Origin: Bacteroidota bacterium
GTDB taxonomy: Bacteria > Bacteroidota > Bacteroidia > UBA7662 > CANHCV01
Assembly: GCA_027488715.1 (NCBI GenBank)
Contig: JAIYBD010000153.1
Span: 1-5,090, forward strand
Direction of reading: 5' to 3'
Length of the DNA stretch: 5,090 nucleotides
The notes beneath the pieces are model-generated. The model worked only from the letters and a program-made list of their open reading frames with translations. It did not search any database and was not told the origin of the DNA. Position numbers and translations under genes: made by a program. Below are positions 1-5,090 of this stretch, in pieces. Each line of letters opens with the position of its first letter. The stretch's first letter is position 1.

Positions 1-36
1 CAGCCCACTCGTTGTATCTAACCCTTGTTCAGGGGG

Positions 37-1617
37 TTATTCGGTAATTTGCAACTTCGCCATTCGAATGGAACGACCCGTTGAGATTTGCACCAAATGC
101 ATTCCAGAAGGAAGGTGATTCCAATCGAAAGATTCGGTGCTGTTGCCGCTGATGGCAATTTTTTCCAATACTTGAACTTTACCCATCATGTCAATCACTT
201 GAATTGTGGCCGAGTTGCCTTGGTTGGACTCAAATTGAATTTGTACATTTCCATTACTTGGGTTCGGGTAAATTTGAATGGGGTTCAAATCCATGGCCAT
301 GGCCGACATGGGAGAATTCAATGCTGGACGGTAATCGGGATTGGTAAAGTCATAAGGGCGAACCATCAAGTTACCGTTGGTTTTCAACGTATCGTTACGC
401 TGGCCGATGTACCCAAGAATGTCGAAAGTTCTTCCAGAGGCAACTTCCCCGGCGCGGGTGCGGTAGTTGGCGATGATGTTGTTTTGAAAAAGCAAAGAGG
501 TGTCGGGGCTGTTGGCAAGGGCGTTGTTTTCGCAAGCAACTCCATCCAACATAAATCCTGTAGCCCAATCGGAAATAACAGAGTTGATGATTTTTAGAGC
601 GGAGTTTCTACGAATACGTGCACCGCGGCGGAAAGCTGGATGTACGGTTGATGCATTGTTGCCGCGGAAAGGACCAATCATAGTAAAGTTCGAGAATGTT
701 GCGCTGGTACGAGGCAAGAGGTAAGATCCGTTCGCGTCGTTGTCCGACTCAAATCCTTCGGAAGTTGAAGCGCCGGAAGGCAAAGAGAAAGAAGGATCTG
801 CAATTTGTGGATCACGAACAGATAAACCGAATTGTACTTTTCCGCTGTAACCAAAATCGGTATCAAAATCATCGTCCAAATTGCGGTAAGAAACCAAATA
901 CTTGGCGTTCACGGTTCCTCCGTACCATTCGAATGCATCGTCGTTCACGTAGGAAACTTGAATGTGATCAATTTGAGTTCCTGAACCAACCGCTCCCATG
1001 GTCAAACCGTTAATTTCTTTATTTTGAGCAAAAACGTATCCGCCGTATTCAATGCGAACGTAGCTCAAAATACCGCTATTGTCTAAATCATCGTTTCCGC
1101 CATACATGTGCTCATTGACAGCAGCAAGACCTTCAATGAATCCAAAACCTTGGTTCATGCGAGCTTTTCCCAATAGAATTACACCGCCCCAGTCGCCTAA
1201 GGTACGGGATCCAACAGGTTGATTCGAAGTGAAAACGATGGGGTTAGTGGCTGTTCCTTGAGCCAAAAGTTTTCCACCACGCTTCACAATTAAACTGCTA
1301 TTTGCAACGGAATTATCGCCACGGATGATGGTTCCAGGTTGAATGGTTAAGGTGACCAAGGAATCAACATAAACAACTCCCGACAATTTGTAAACTTGGT
1401 TAGAAGTCCACGTGGTATTGCTTGAAATGGTTCCGCTGATTGTAACGGTCGTTGCGGGGTAGTTGGTCGAATCGGGAGTCCAATTGCACCAACCATCGGT
1501 CCACATGGCTGTTGGAGCTGGAGCAAAGGCTCCTTTGTACGAGGTAGGGTCAAAAAACTGACCTTTGGAAGCAAACGTTGCCACCAGCAACATAGCTAAA
1601 GTAAATAATTTTTTCAT
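37..1617 (-). CDS. Secreted surface protein with T9SS type A sorting domain
   Basis: This 526-residue protein is predicted to be exported across the inner membrane and then through the type IX secretion system to the cell surface or medium. Residues 1-19 form a signal peptide (MKK, then a hydrophobic stretch LFTLAMLLVATFA). Residues 447-526 form a type A sorting tail: it opens with the hallmark IYPNPSNG, has a central VIDMMGK strand, then LPSGMHLVQI, and ends in a basic KLQITE strand. The middle (about 55-420) resembles a right-handed beta-helix type found widely in Bacteroidota surface proteins, with motifs such as LTIQPGTIIRGD (90-101), GDWGGVILLGKA (141-152), NDDAFEWYGGTVNAK (225-239), LDDDFDTDFGYSGKVQFG (247-264) and FESDNDANG (289-297). 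The acidic clusters could bind calcium; this is inference. Only two cysteines are visible, 44 and 362. No catalytic domain is recognised, so the function is unknown. I chose the ATG at 1617 because it begins the signal peptide; an upstream in-frame TTG at 1674 lies inside the predicted -7 box. It has its own promoter, separate from pabB. Confidence 0.9.
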   Translation of the reverse strand: MKKLFTLAMLLVATFASKGQFFDPTSYKGAFAPAPTAMWTDGWCNWTPDSTNYPATTVTISGTISSNTTWTSNQVYKLSGVVYVDSLVTLTIQPGTIIRGDNSVANSSLIVKRGGKLLAQGTATNPIVFTSNQPVGSRTLGDWGGVILLGKARMNQGFGFIEGLAAVNEHMYGGNDDLDNSGILSYVRIEYGGYVFAQNKEINGLTMGAVGSGTQIDHIQVSYVNDDAFEWYGGTVNAKYLVSYRNLDDDFDTDFGYSGKVQFGLSVRDPQIADPSFSLPSGASTSEGFESDNDANGSYLLPRTSATFSNFTMIGPFRGNNASTVHPAFRRGARIRRNSALKIINSVISDWATGFMLDGVACENNALANSPDTSLLFQNNIIANYRTRAGEVASGRTFDILGYIGQRNDTLKTNGNLMVRPYDFTNPDYRPALNSPMSAMAMDLNPIQIYPNPSNGNVQIQFESNQGNSATIQVIDMMGKVQVLEKIAISGNSTESFDWNHLPSGMHLVQISTGRSIRMAKLQITE

Positions 1618-1648
1618 AAACGCTTTTTGTTGATGCAAAATTTGAATT

Positions 1649-1669
1649 TTTACATGGCGTTTATGTAAA
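1649..1669. promoter_or_regulatory. 7-bp inverted repeat near the transcription start of the T9SS gene
   Basis: TTTACAT (1649-1655) and ATGTAAA (1663-1669) are perfect inverted copies separated by 7 bases (GGCGTTT). The right arm starts 3 bases from the predicted -7 box at 1672-1679 and covers the expected transcription start near 1665. The position fits either a repressor operator or a hairpin in the 5' leader of the secreted-protein mRNA. The symmetry is seen directly; the role is inference. AT-rich DNA yields such repeats by chance fairly often. Confidence 0.35.
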
Positions 1670-1671
1670 GC

Positions 1672-1679
1672 CAAATTTA
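1672..1679 (-). promoter_or_regulatory. Predicted -7 promoter box of the T9SS gene
   Basis: On the minus strand these bases read TAAATTTG, an exact match to the Bacteroidota primary-sigma -7 consensus TAnnTTTG. The ATG of the secreted-protein gene lies 54 bases downstream, so the leader would be roughly 48 bases. The -33 element is poor: only TTA at 1700-1702, 20 bases upstream, resembles the expected TTG. A near copy of the box, in TTAATTTGGC (1687-1696), lies 17 bases upstream. Confidence 0.5.
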
Positions 1680-1712
1680 AGATTCGGCCAAATTAAAGTT
1701 AACTTAGTGTAA

Positions 1713-1728
1713 ACAAAGGGACCTTTGT
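1713..1728 (-). terminator. Weak hairpin after pabB, possible terminator
   Basis: On the minus strand ACAAAG, a GTCC loop and CTTTGT form a perfect 6-bp stem starting 2 bases after the pabB stop codon. It is followed only by TTTACAC rather than a real T-run, and the stem is AT-rich. It may attenuate or protect the 3' end of the fur-purA-pabB message, but it falls short of a classical intrinsic terminator. The hairpin is seen; termination is inferred. Confidence 0.3.
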
Positions 1729-1730
1729 GT

Positions 1731-2951
1731 TTAGTTGGGTTTGGAAAGATGCAAAATGGGCGCAGCTTTAACCCAACATTCTTCGTATTCTTCCTCTGGA
1801 TTACTCAAAAAAGTAATGGCACCACCTACGCCCATGCTCGCTTTTTGGGTATCTCTTTCAATCACCAAAGTGCGAATAACCACATTGAAATCGAAATCAC
1901 CGTTGGGCTCGATGTAACCAATACTTCCGCTGTACAATCCTCTCGAAAAATGCTCCACTTCATCAATGATTTCCATTACCCTTCTTTTGGGTGCACCGGT
2001 CATGCTTCCCATTGGAAAAGCATCGAGCAATAAATCCAATCCTTTGTTTTCATCCAATAAAATGCCTTTGACCGTACTGATCATTTGATGAACCCTAGGG
2101 AAGGTGTACACTTCTTTAAGTTGAGGAACTTCTACCGAACCAGGCTGGCAAAACTTAGCCAAATCGTTTCGTATCAAATCAACAATCATGATGTGTTCGG
2201 CGTTTTCTTTCTCACTGCTTTTTAGTTCAGTCACCAATGCTTTATCGGAAGTTTCACACCTCCTGCGGGTGCCTTTGATGGGTTGAGAAATCACTTGGCT
2301 ACCTTTTTTTCGCAAATACCTTTCTGGACTTGCGCCCAATGCCCAAATCTCAGGGGTTTGGTAGAAATTGGCAAAAGGCATGGAGCTTCTTTCGTGCAAA
2401 GCGTAAAAAAACGACCAAGGATTGAAATCCTTTTGAACCTGCCCCTGAAAAGGAAAACAATAATTCAATTCGTAACAAGCGCCATTCCGTATGAATTCTT
2501 GAATTCTTCGGAGATCGTTCAAGTAATCTAATTTCGAAACTGCAGGCGAAAGCGAAAGCCAATCGGGGGAATAATCGGTCGATTTCCACGGTTGTTCTTG
2601 CCATGATTTCCCTTTGAGCACTTGAATGATGCCCTCTTTCTTCTGCACCACCCAATCTGCTTTGATCCATTGCTGAAGAGGGTAGTTGGGAGAAGGAAAT
2701 TGAGTTGTTAATCCGTGAATATTGTTTTTGAGGTCGTAACACAAATGTCCGAAATACCAATCGGGATTTTCTGTTACCGCTTGTTGAATGCCGGTATTTA
2801 TTGGAGAATTCCCTGCTAAAAAAAGCCAATCTTGGGAATGGTAATCGATAGGTTGGGGGAAGGAAGATTCGGAAGATAAAAAAAACGATTGGTAGGGGAA
2901 TTCTTTTGCTTGAATTTCAATGGCCAACCAATCGTTTTTCCGAATTTCCAT
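1731..2951 (-). CDS. pabB: Aminodeoxychorismate synthase component I (PabB)
   Basis: This cytoplasmic 406-residue enzyme belongs to the chorismate-binding family. It converts chorismate, with ammonia supplied by the glutaminase PabA, to 4-amino-4-deoxychorismate, the precursor of p-aminobenzoate and folate. Motifs in order: YELNYCFPF (about 160-168), GASPERYL (206-213), PIKGT (224-228), DLIRNDL (258-264), FPMGSMTGAPK (312-322), SGSIGYI (341-347), FNVVIRT (355-361) and GVGGAITF with an EEEYEE stretch (374-391). The lysine in PIKGT (Lys226) is the feature that separates PabB from anthranilate synthase TrpE, which has PIAGT. The protein lacks a fused PabA or PabC domain and is somewhat shorter than E. 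coli PabB, mainly in the less conserved N-terminal half. I chose the ATG at 2951; a TTG at 2957 directly abuts the purA stop and would add only two residues. The 6-base gap to purA suggests translational coupling. No pabA or pabC is in the window, so its partner must be encoded elsewhere. A broader anthranilate-synthase-like role is the main alternative. Confidence 0.9.
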   Translation of the reverse strand: MEIRKNDWLAIEIQAKEFPYQSFFLSSESSFPQPIDYHSQDWLFLAGNSPINTGIQQAVTENPDWYFGHLCYDLKNNIHGLTTQFPSPNYPLQQWIKADWVVQKKEGIIQVLKGKSWQEQPWKSTDYSPDWLSLSPAVSKLDYLNDLRRIQEFIRNGACYELNYCFPFQGQVQKDFNPWSFFYALHERSSMPFANFYQTPEIWALGASPERYLRKKGSQVISQPIKGTRRRCETSDKALVTELKSSEKENAEHIMIVDLIRNDLAKFCQPGSVEVPQLKEVYTFPRVHQMISTVKGILLDENKGLDLLLDAFPMGSMTGAPKRRVMEIIDEVEHFSRGLYSGSIGYIEPNGDFDFNVVIRTLVIERDTQKASMGVGGAITFLSNPEEEYEECWVKAAPILHLSKPN

Positions 2952-2957
2952 GGGCAA

Positions 2958-4220
2958 TTATCGAAGGATGGTTTGTTCCCGATCGGGTCCTACAGAAACG
3001 ATGGAAATGGGAACTCCCGTTTCTGCTTCAATAAAACGAATGTAATCGGTGAGTTCTTTAGGGAAATCCGACTCTTTTCGGATGGTGGTGAGGTCGCTTT
3101 TCCAACCTGATAGTTTGGTGTAAACGGGTTTTGCATCTTCCAAATACAATGGGATTTCGTTGGTGGTTAATTCCCCAACGTGGTATCCGGTGCAAACCAA
3201 GATGTCCTCAAAAATGCTCAAAACATCGGCCTTCATCATGATGAGTTGGGTAACTCCGTTGATGCGAATGGCATACTTGAGAGCTGGAAGATCCAGCCAA
3301 CCGCAACGGCGTGCTCGGCCGGTGGTCGATCCAAATTCACGACCTTCTTTTCGCATGGCCTCGCCCACCTCGTCGTTCAATTCGGTAGGGAATGGACCGC
3401 TGCCCACTCGGGTGCAATAAGCTTTGAAAATGCCCATAACTTCTCCAATTCGATTGGGAGCAACGCCCAAACCGGTGCAAGCACCTGCGGTAACGGTATT
3501 GGAAGAGGTTACAAAAGGATAGGTCCCAAAGTCGATGTCTAGCATGGTGCCTTGAGCTCCTTCGGCTAAAACCGATTCGTTGTTTTTCAGTGCGGTGTCA
3601 ATCTCCAAGGAGGAGTCAACCACGGGGAATTGCTTCAAAAAGTGAACGGCATCCCACCAGGCGTTTTCGTTCAATTCGATGCTTGGAATTTCGTTGAACG
3701 CCTGTAAAAATTCGTGGTGTTTTTGTTTCAATCGATCGTAGCGCTCCTGCGCATCGGGTTGAAACAAATCTCCAAAACGCAAACCATTGCGCCCTGTTTT
3801 ATCCATGTAAGTTGGGCCAATGCCTTTCAGCGTAGAGCCAATTTTATCTTTCCCTTTCGCATGTTCGGATGCAGCATCCAGCAAACGGTGGGTAGGTAAA
3901 ATCAAATGAGCGCTGCGGGAGATGCGAAGTTTGGAGCGAACATCTACACCGGAGGCTTCCAATTGGTTGATTTCTTTTTGAAGAATGATGGGATCGATCA
4001 CCACGCCATTCCCGATAATGTTTAAGGTGTTATCCCTGAAAATTCCGCTTGGAATGGTGTGTAAAACGTATTTTTGTTGATTGAATTCCAAGGTGTGTCC
4101 GGCATTGGGCCCTCCCTGGAAGCGAGAAACAATTTTGTAGTTGGGCGTAATAACGTCAACAATTTTTCCTTTTCCTTCGTCGCCCCATTGCAACCCGAGA
4201 AGTACATCTACTTTTTTCAT
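2958..4220 (-). CDS. purA: Adenylosuccinate synthetase (PurA)
   Basis: This 420-residue cytoplasmic enzyme catalyses IMP + aspartate + GTP to adenylosuccinate + GDP + phosphate, the first committed step from IMP to AMP. The length is close to the usual 425-430, and the protein appears complete. The N-terminal loop QWGDEGKGK (11-19) contains the catalytic Asp14, and GGPNAGHT (36-43) carries the acid His42. IMP-binding elements are GSTLKGIGPTY (128-138), the Arg144 region, EGAQG (220-224) and VTSSN (237-241). FGSTTGRARRCGWLD (296-310) includes the aspartate-binding loop. MKAD (329-332) occupies the place of the guanine-recognition TKxD, keeping Lys330 and Asp332, and GPDREQT (411-417) ends the protein. 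The ATG at 4220 fits the family N-terminus exactly. It begins 4 bases after the fur stop codon, and pabB follows after 6 bases, so all three are probably one transcript. No Shine-Dalgarno sequence is seen, as is usual in Bacteroidota. Confidence 0.98.
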   Translation of the reverse strand: MKKVDVLLGLQWGDEGKGKIVDVITPNYKIVSRFQGGPNAGHTLEFNQQKYVLHTIPSGIFRDNTLNIIGNGVVIDPIILQKEINQLEASGVDVRSKLRISRSAHLILPTHRLLDAASEHAKGKDKIGSTLKGIGPTYMDKTGRNGLRFGDLFQPDAQERYDRLKQKHHEFLQAFNEIPSIELNENAWWDAVHFLKQFPVVDSSLEIDTALKNNESVLAEGAQGTMLDIDFGTYPFVTSSNTVTAGACTGLGVAPNRIGEVMGIFKAYCTRVGSGPFPTELNDEVGEAMRKEGREFGSTTGRARRCGWLDLPALKYAIRINGVTQLIMMKADVLSIFEDILVCTGYHVGELTTNEIPLYLEDAKPVYTKLSGWKSDLTTIRKESDFPKELTDYIRFIEAETGVPISIVSVGPDREQTILR

Positions 4221-4224
4221 GAAA

Positions 4225-4731
4225 TTAGGTGTTCAGGGGTTCAAATCCCTGGTTTGATTGATTTTTATCGTAATGTTCGCAAGTTCCGTTTTGTTGGAAG
4301 TTTTGGCAACTGGCGTAGAGATTTAGGCTATGATGTTTCACTTCCATTCCAAAGAGGTCGCCCATATCAGTTCTGGTTTCTTGGATGCGAGGGTCGCAAA
4401 ATTCGGTTACCCGACTGCAATCCAAACAGATCAGATGGTCGTGCTGTTTAAAGCCGTAAGATCCTTCAAATTGGGCCATGTTCTTTCCAAACTGATGTTT
4501 GGTCACCAAATCACAAGCCAGCAATAAATCCAAGGTGTTGTAAACCGTTGCTCGGGAAACCCGATAATTTCGGGCCTTCATCTTCTCGTACAATCCTTCT
4601 ACATCGAAATGTTCTTTCAACGAATAAATTTCATCGAGTATAGCAAAGCGTTCGGGAGTTTTTCGGTGCCCGTTTTCCTCTAAATATTGGGTGAAAATCT
4701 TTTTTACGGTATCTTTTACCGATTCAGACAT
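4225..4731 (-). CDS. Fur-family transcriptional repressor
   Basis: This 168-residue DNA-binding regulator belongs to the ferric uptake regulator family (Fur, PerR, Zur). The N-terminal winged helix (about 5-85) includes [10 protein letters not shown] (23-32), [11 protein letters not shown] (41-51) and the recognition helix with [13 protein letters not shown] (58-70). The C-terminal dimerisation and metal domain has QFEG (87-90), HDHLICLDC (97-105) and [12 protein letters not shown] (131-142). Likely regulatory metal ligands are His41, Glu89, His97, His99 and Glu110, by analogy with Fur; the structural zinc site would be Cys102, Cys105, Cys142 and Cys151. The last pair is spaced C-x8-C ([11 protein letters not shown]), wider than the C-x2-C or C-x4-C of textbook members. 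The sensed signal (iron, zinc, manganese or peroxide) cannot be told from sequence, so no specific symbol is given. I chose the ATG at 4731: the longer in-frame TTG at 4752 lies inside the predicted -7 box. It is the first gene of the cluster with purA and pabB. Confidence 0.95.
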   Translation of the reverse strand: MSESVKDTVKKIFTQYLEENGHRKTPERFAILDEIYSLKEHFDVEGLYEKMKARNYRVSRATVYNTLDLLLACDLVTKHQFGKNMAQFEGSYGFKQHDHLICLDCSRVTEFCDPRIQETRTDMGDLFGMEVKHHSLNLYASCQNFQQNGTCEHYDKNQSNQGFEPLNT

Positions 4732-4741
4732 GCATCTGGAA

Positions 4742-4752
4742 TTGAATTTCAA
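4742..4752. promoter_or_regulatory. Short palindrome at the fur transcription start, possible operator
   Basis: TTGAATTTCAA is a perfect inverted repeat (two 5-base arms around one base). It overlaps the 3' end of the -7 box and the expected start of transcription. Fur-family repressors often regulate themselves by binding AT-rich inverted repeats at their own promoter, so an autoregulatory site is possible. It does not match the classical 19-bp Fur box, and an 11-bp AT-rich palindrome can arise by chance. Confidence 0.22.
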
Positions 4753-4778
4753 AAGTACAAAAAAAATCCCACCCCCAA
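4750..4778 (-). promoter_or_regulatory. Promoter of fur-purA-pabB (-33 TTG, -7 TAnnTTTG)
   Basis: On the minus strand a TTG (4776-4778) is followed after 18 bases by TACTTTTG (4750-4757). This agrees with the Bacteroidota pattern TTG, 17-23 bases, TAnnTTTG. The predicted transcription start is near 4743, giving a very short leader of about 12 bases before the fur ATG at 4731. The -33 element and the spacer coincide with the loop, 3' arm and T-run of the upstream terminator. Confidence 0.6.
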
Positions 4779-4787
4779 GGGCAGGAT
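4759..4787 (-). terminator. Intrinsic terminator of the MauE-like gene
   Basis: Read on the minus strand, ATCCTGCCC (4787-4779) pairs with GGGTGGGAT (4774-4766) around a TTGG loop. This makes a 9-bp stem with two G-T wobbles, and the run of eight Ts (4766-4759) follows directly. The wobbles would become A-C mismatches on the plus strand, so the element is directional. It starts about 34 bases after the stop codon of the membrane-protein gene, the expected place for a rho-independent terminator. Confidence 0.8.
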
Positions 4788-4821
4788 GTCATTGACTTTT
4801 CAACGATTGTGGAAATGTGCA

Positions 4822-5090
4822 TCAAATCCAAAGCATGATGGCTGCCATGACCACCATGATGGAGTCCTCGATGATGGTGACTTTGGTCATGGGAAGATTG
4901 AAAACGGTTCCTAAACAAGCGCAAATGATTTTCTTTTTATTCATCACCGATTGCACTACGCCAATCAAACCGGTACCCATGATGAGCAAGGTGAGGGAAT
5001 GGGGTAACCAGTCTAAACCAGAAACGTGATGGGGGAAGAAATCGAATAAGTAGGTCATGCCGGGGCCCAGCTCCAAGAGGGGATAGATCC
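4822..5090 (-). CDS. MauE/DoxX-like membrane protein, C-terminal part (5' end outside window)
   Basis: Only the last 88 residues are visible; the reading frame is open to the window edge, so the start lies beyond 5090. The fragment begins IYPLLELGPGMTYL, probably the end of a transmembrane helix. It continues with a second hydrophobic segment (about 31-49), a short basic loop, the cysteine pair CAC (56-58) followed by LGTVFNLPMTKVTIIED, and a last helix SIMVVMAAIMLWI ending at the C-terminus. From memory of related Bacteroidota sequences, this pattern fits MauE/DoxX-like redox-associated membrane proteins, some of which have an N-terminal heavy-metal-associated domain. That domain would be off-window and cannot be confirmed. 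The CAC pair near the membrane could bind metal or exchange disulphides; this is inference. It is closed off by its own terminator and is therefore probably not co-transcribed with fur. The family call is moderately sure; that this is a real membrane protein is quite sure. Confidence 0.75.
   Translation of the reverse strand, partial: IYPLLELGPGMTYLFDFFPHHVSGLDWLPHSLTLLIMGTGLIGVVQSVMNKKKIICACLGTVFNLPMTKVTIIEDSIMVVMAAIMLWI

Noticed and set aside
20..38. AACCC and GGGTT inverted repeat just after the stop codon of the secreted-protein gene, a possible terminator.
   Set aside because: The stem is only 5 bp with a 9-base loop, and no T-run follows on the minus strand up to the window edge. Too weak to call.
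88..597. 169-codon open frame on the plus strand.
   Set aside because: It is antisense to the conserved C-terminal half of the T9SS protein, has no family resemblance, and is best explained as a shadow of that gene.
1696..1705. 10-bp palindrome AAGTTAACTT in the intergenic region.
   Set aside because: Short and AT-rich. It lies where a -33 element would be but has no other support, so it is not called as an operator.
2350..2829. 159-codon open frame on the minus strand inside pabB.
   Set aside because: It lies in another frame of pabB, which has all its family motifs intact. No domain is recognisable in the alternative product.
3225..3245. PurA has MKAD in place of the guanine-recognition TKxD.
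   Set aside because: The key Lys and Asp are kept and all other active-site motifs are intact, so this looks like lineage variation rather than loss of function.
4231..4252. CAGGGGTTCAAATCCCTG resembles a tRNA T-arm and might mark an integration site or tRNA remnant.
   Set aside because: There is no acceptor, D- or anticodon arm around it, and it lies within the last codons of the intact Fur-family gene (QGFEPLN).
4074..4451. 125-codon plus-strand open frame spanning the fur-purA junction.
   Set aside because: It is antisense to two well-conserved genes with no promoter or family match.
4724..4924. Histidine-rich open frame on the minus strand (HHHRGLHHGGHGSHH), looking like a metal-binding peptide.
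   Set aside because: It overlaps the terminator, the fur promoter and the membrane-protein gene in another frame. The His run comes from codons for Ile, Met and Val in the real frame (repeated CATGAT-type sequence).

Overview
The window reads as ordinary chromosome from a member of the Bacteroidota. Four things point there. A secreted protein carries a type IX secretion (T9SS) type A sorting tail. Two intergenic regions carry the Bacteroidota -7 promoter motif TAnnTTTG. None of the starts has a clear Shine-Dalgarno sequence. The membrane protein at the right edge looks like a Bacteroidota-type MauE/DoxX-like protein. Housekeeping T9SS makes a Flavobacteriia, Cytophagia, Chitinophagia or Sphingobacteriia relative more likely than a gut Bacteroides, but the genus cannot be named.

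All five genes lie on the minus strand, so transcription runs from right to left. At the right edge (4822-5090) is the C-terminal part of a small membrane protein of MauE/DoxX type with a Cys-Ala-Cys motif. It ends in a well-formed intrinsic terminator (4759-4787). The loop and T-run of that terminator also hold the -33 element and spacer of the next promoter, which drives a tight cluster: a Fur-family repressor (4225-4731), then purA, adenylosuccinate synthetase (2958-4220), then pabB, aminodeoxychorismate synthase component I (1731-2951). The gaps are 4 and 6 bases, so the three genes are very probably co-transcribed. They link metal- or peroxide-responsive regulation, AMP synthesis and the p-aminobenzoate branch of folate synthesis. 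Purine synthesis uses folate one-carbon donors, so purA and pabB are metabolically related; the reason for including fur is not visible in the sequence.

After a 113-base intergenic region with its own predicted promoter (-7 box 1672-1679) and a 7-bp inverted repeat near the predicted transcription start, a separate unit encodes a 526-residue secreted beta-rich surface protein with a T9SS sorting tail (37-1617). The left 36 bases hold no gene.

No tRNA, rRNA, CRISPR array, insertion sequence or phage gene was seen, and there is no gene-free stretch longer than about 115 bases. I found no clearly novel multi-gene system. The most interesting signals are regulatory: the fused terminator/promoter ahead of fur and the symmetric elements near both predicted promoters.
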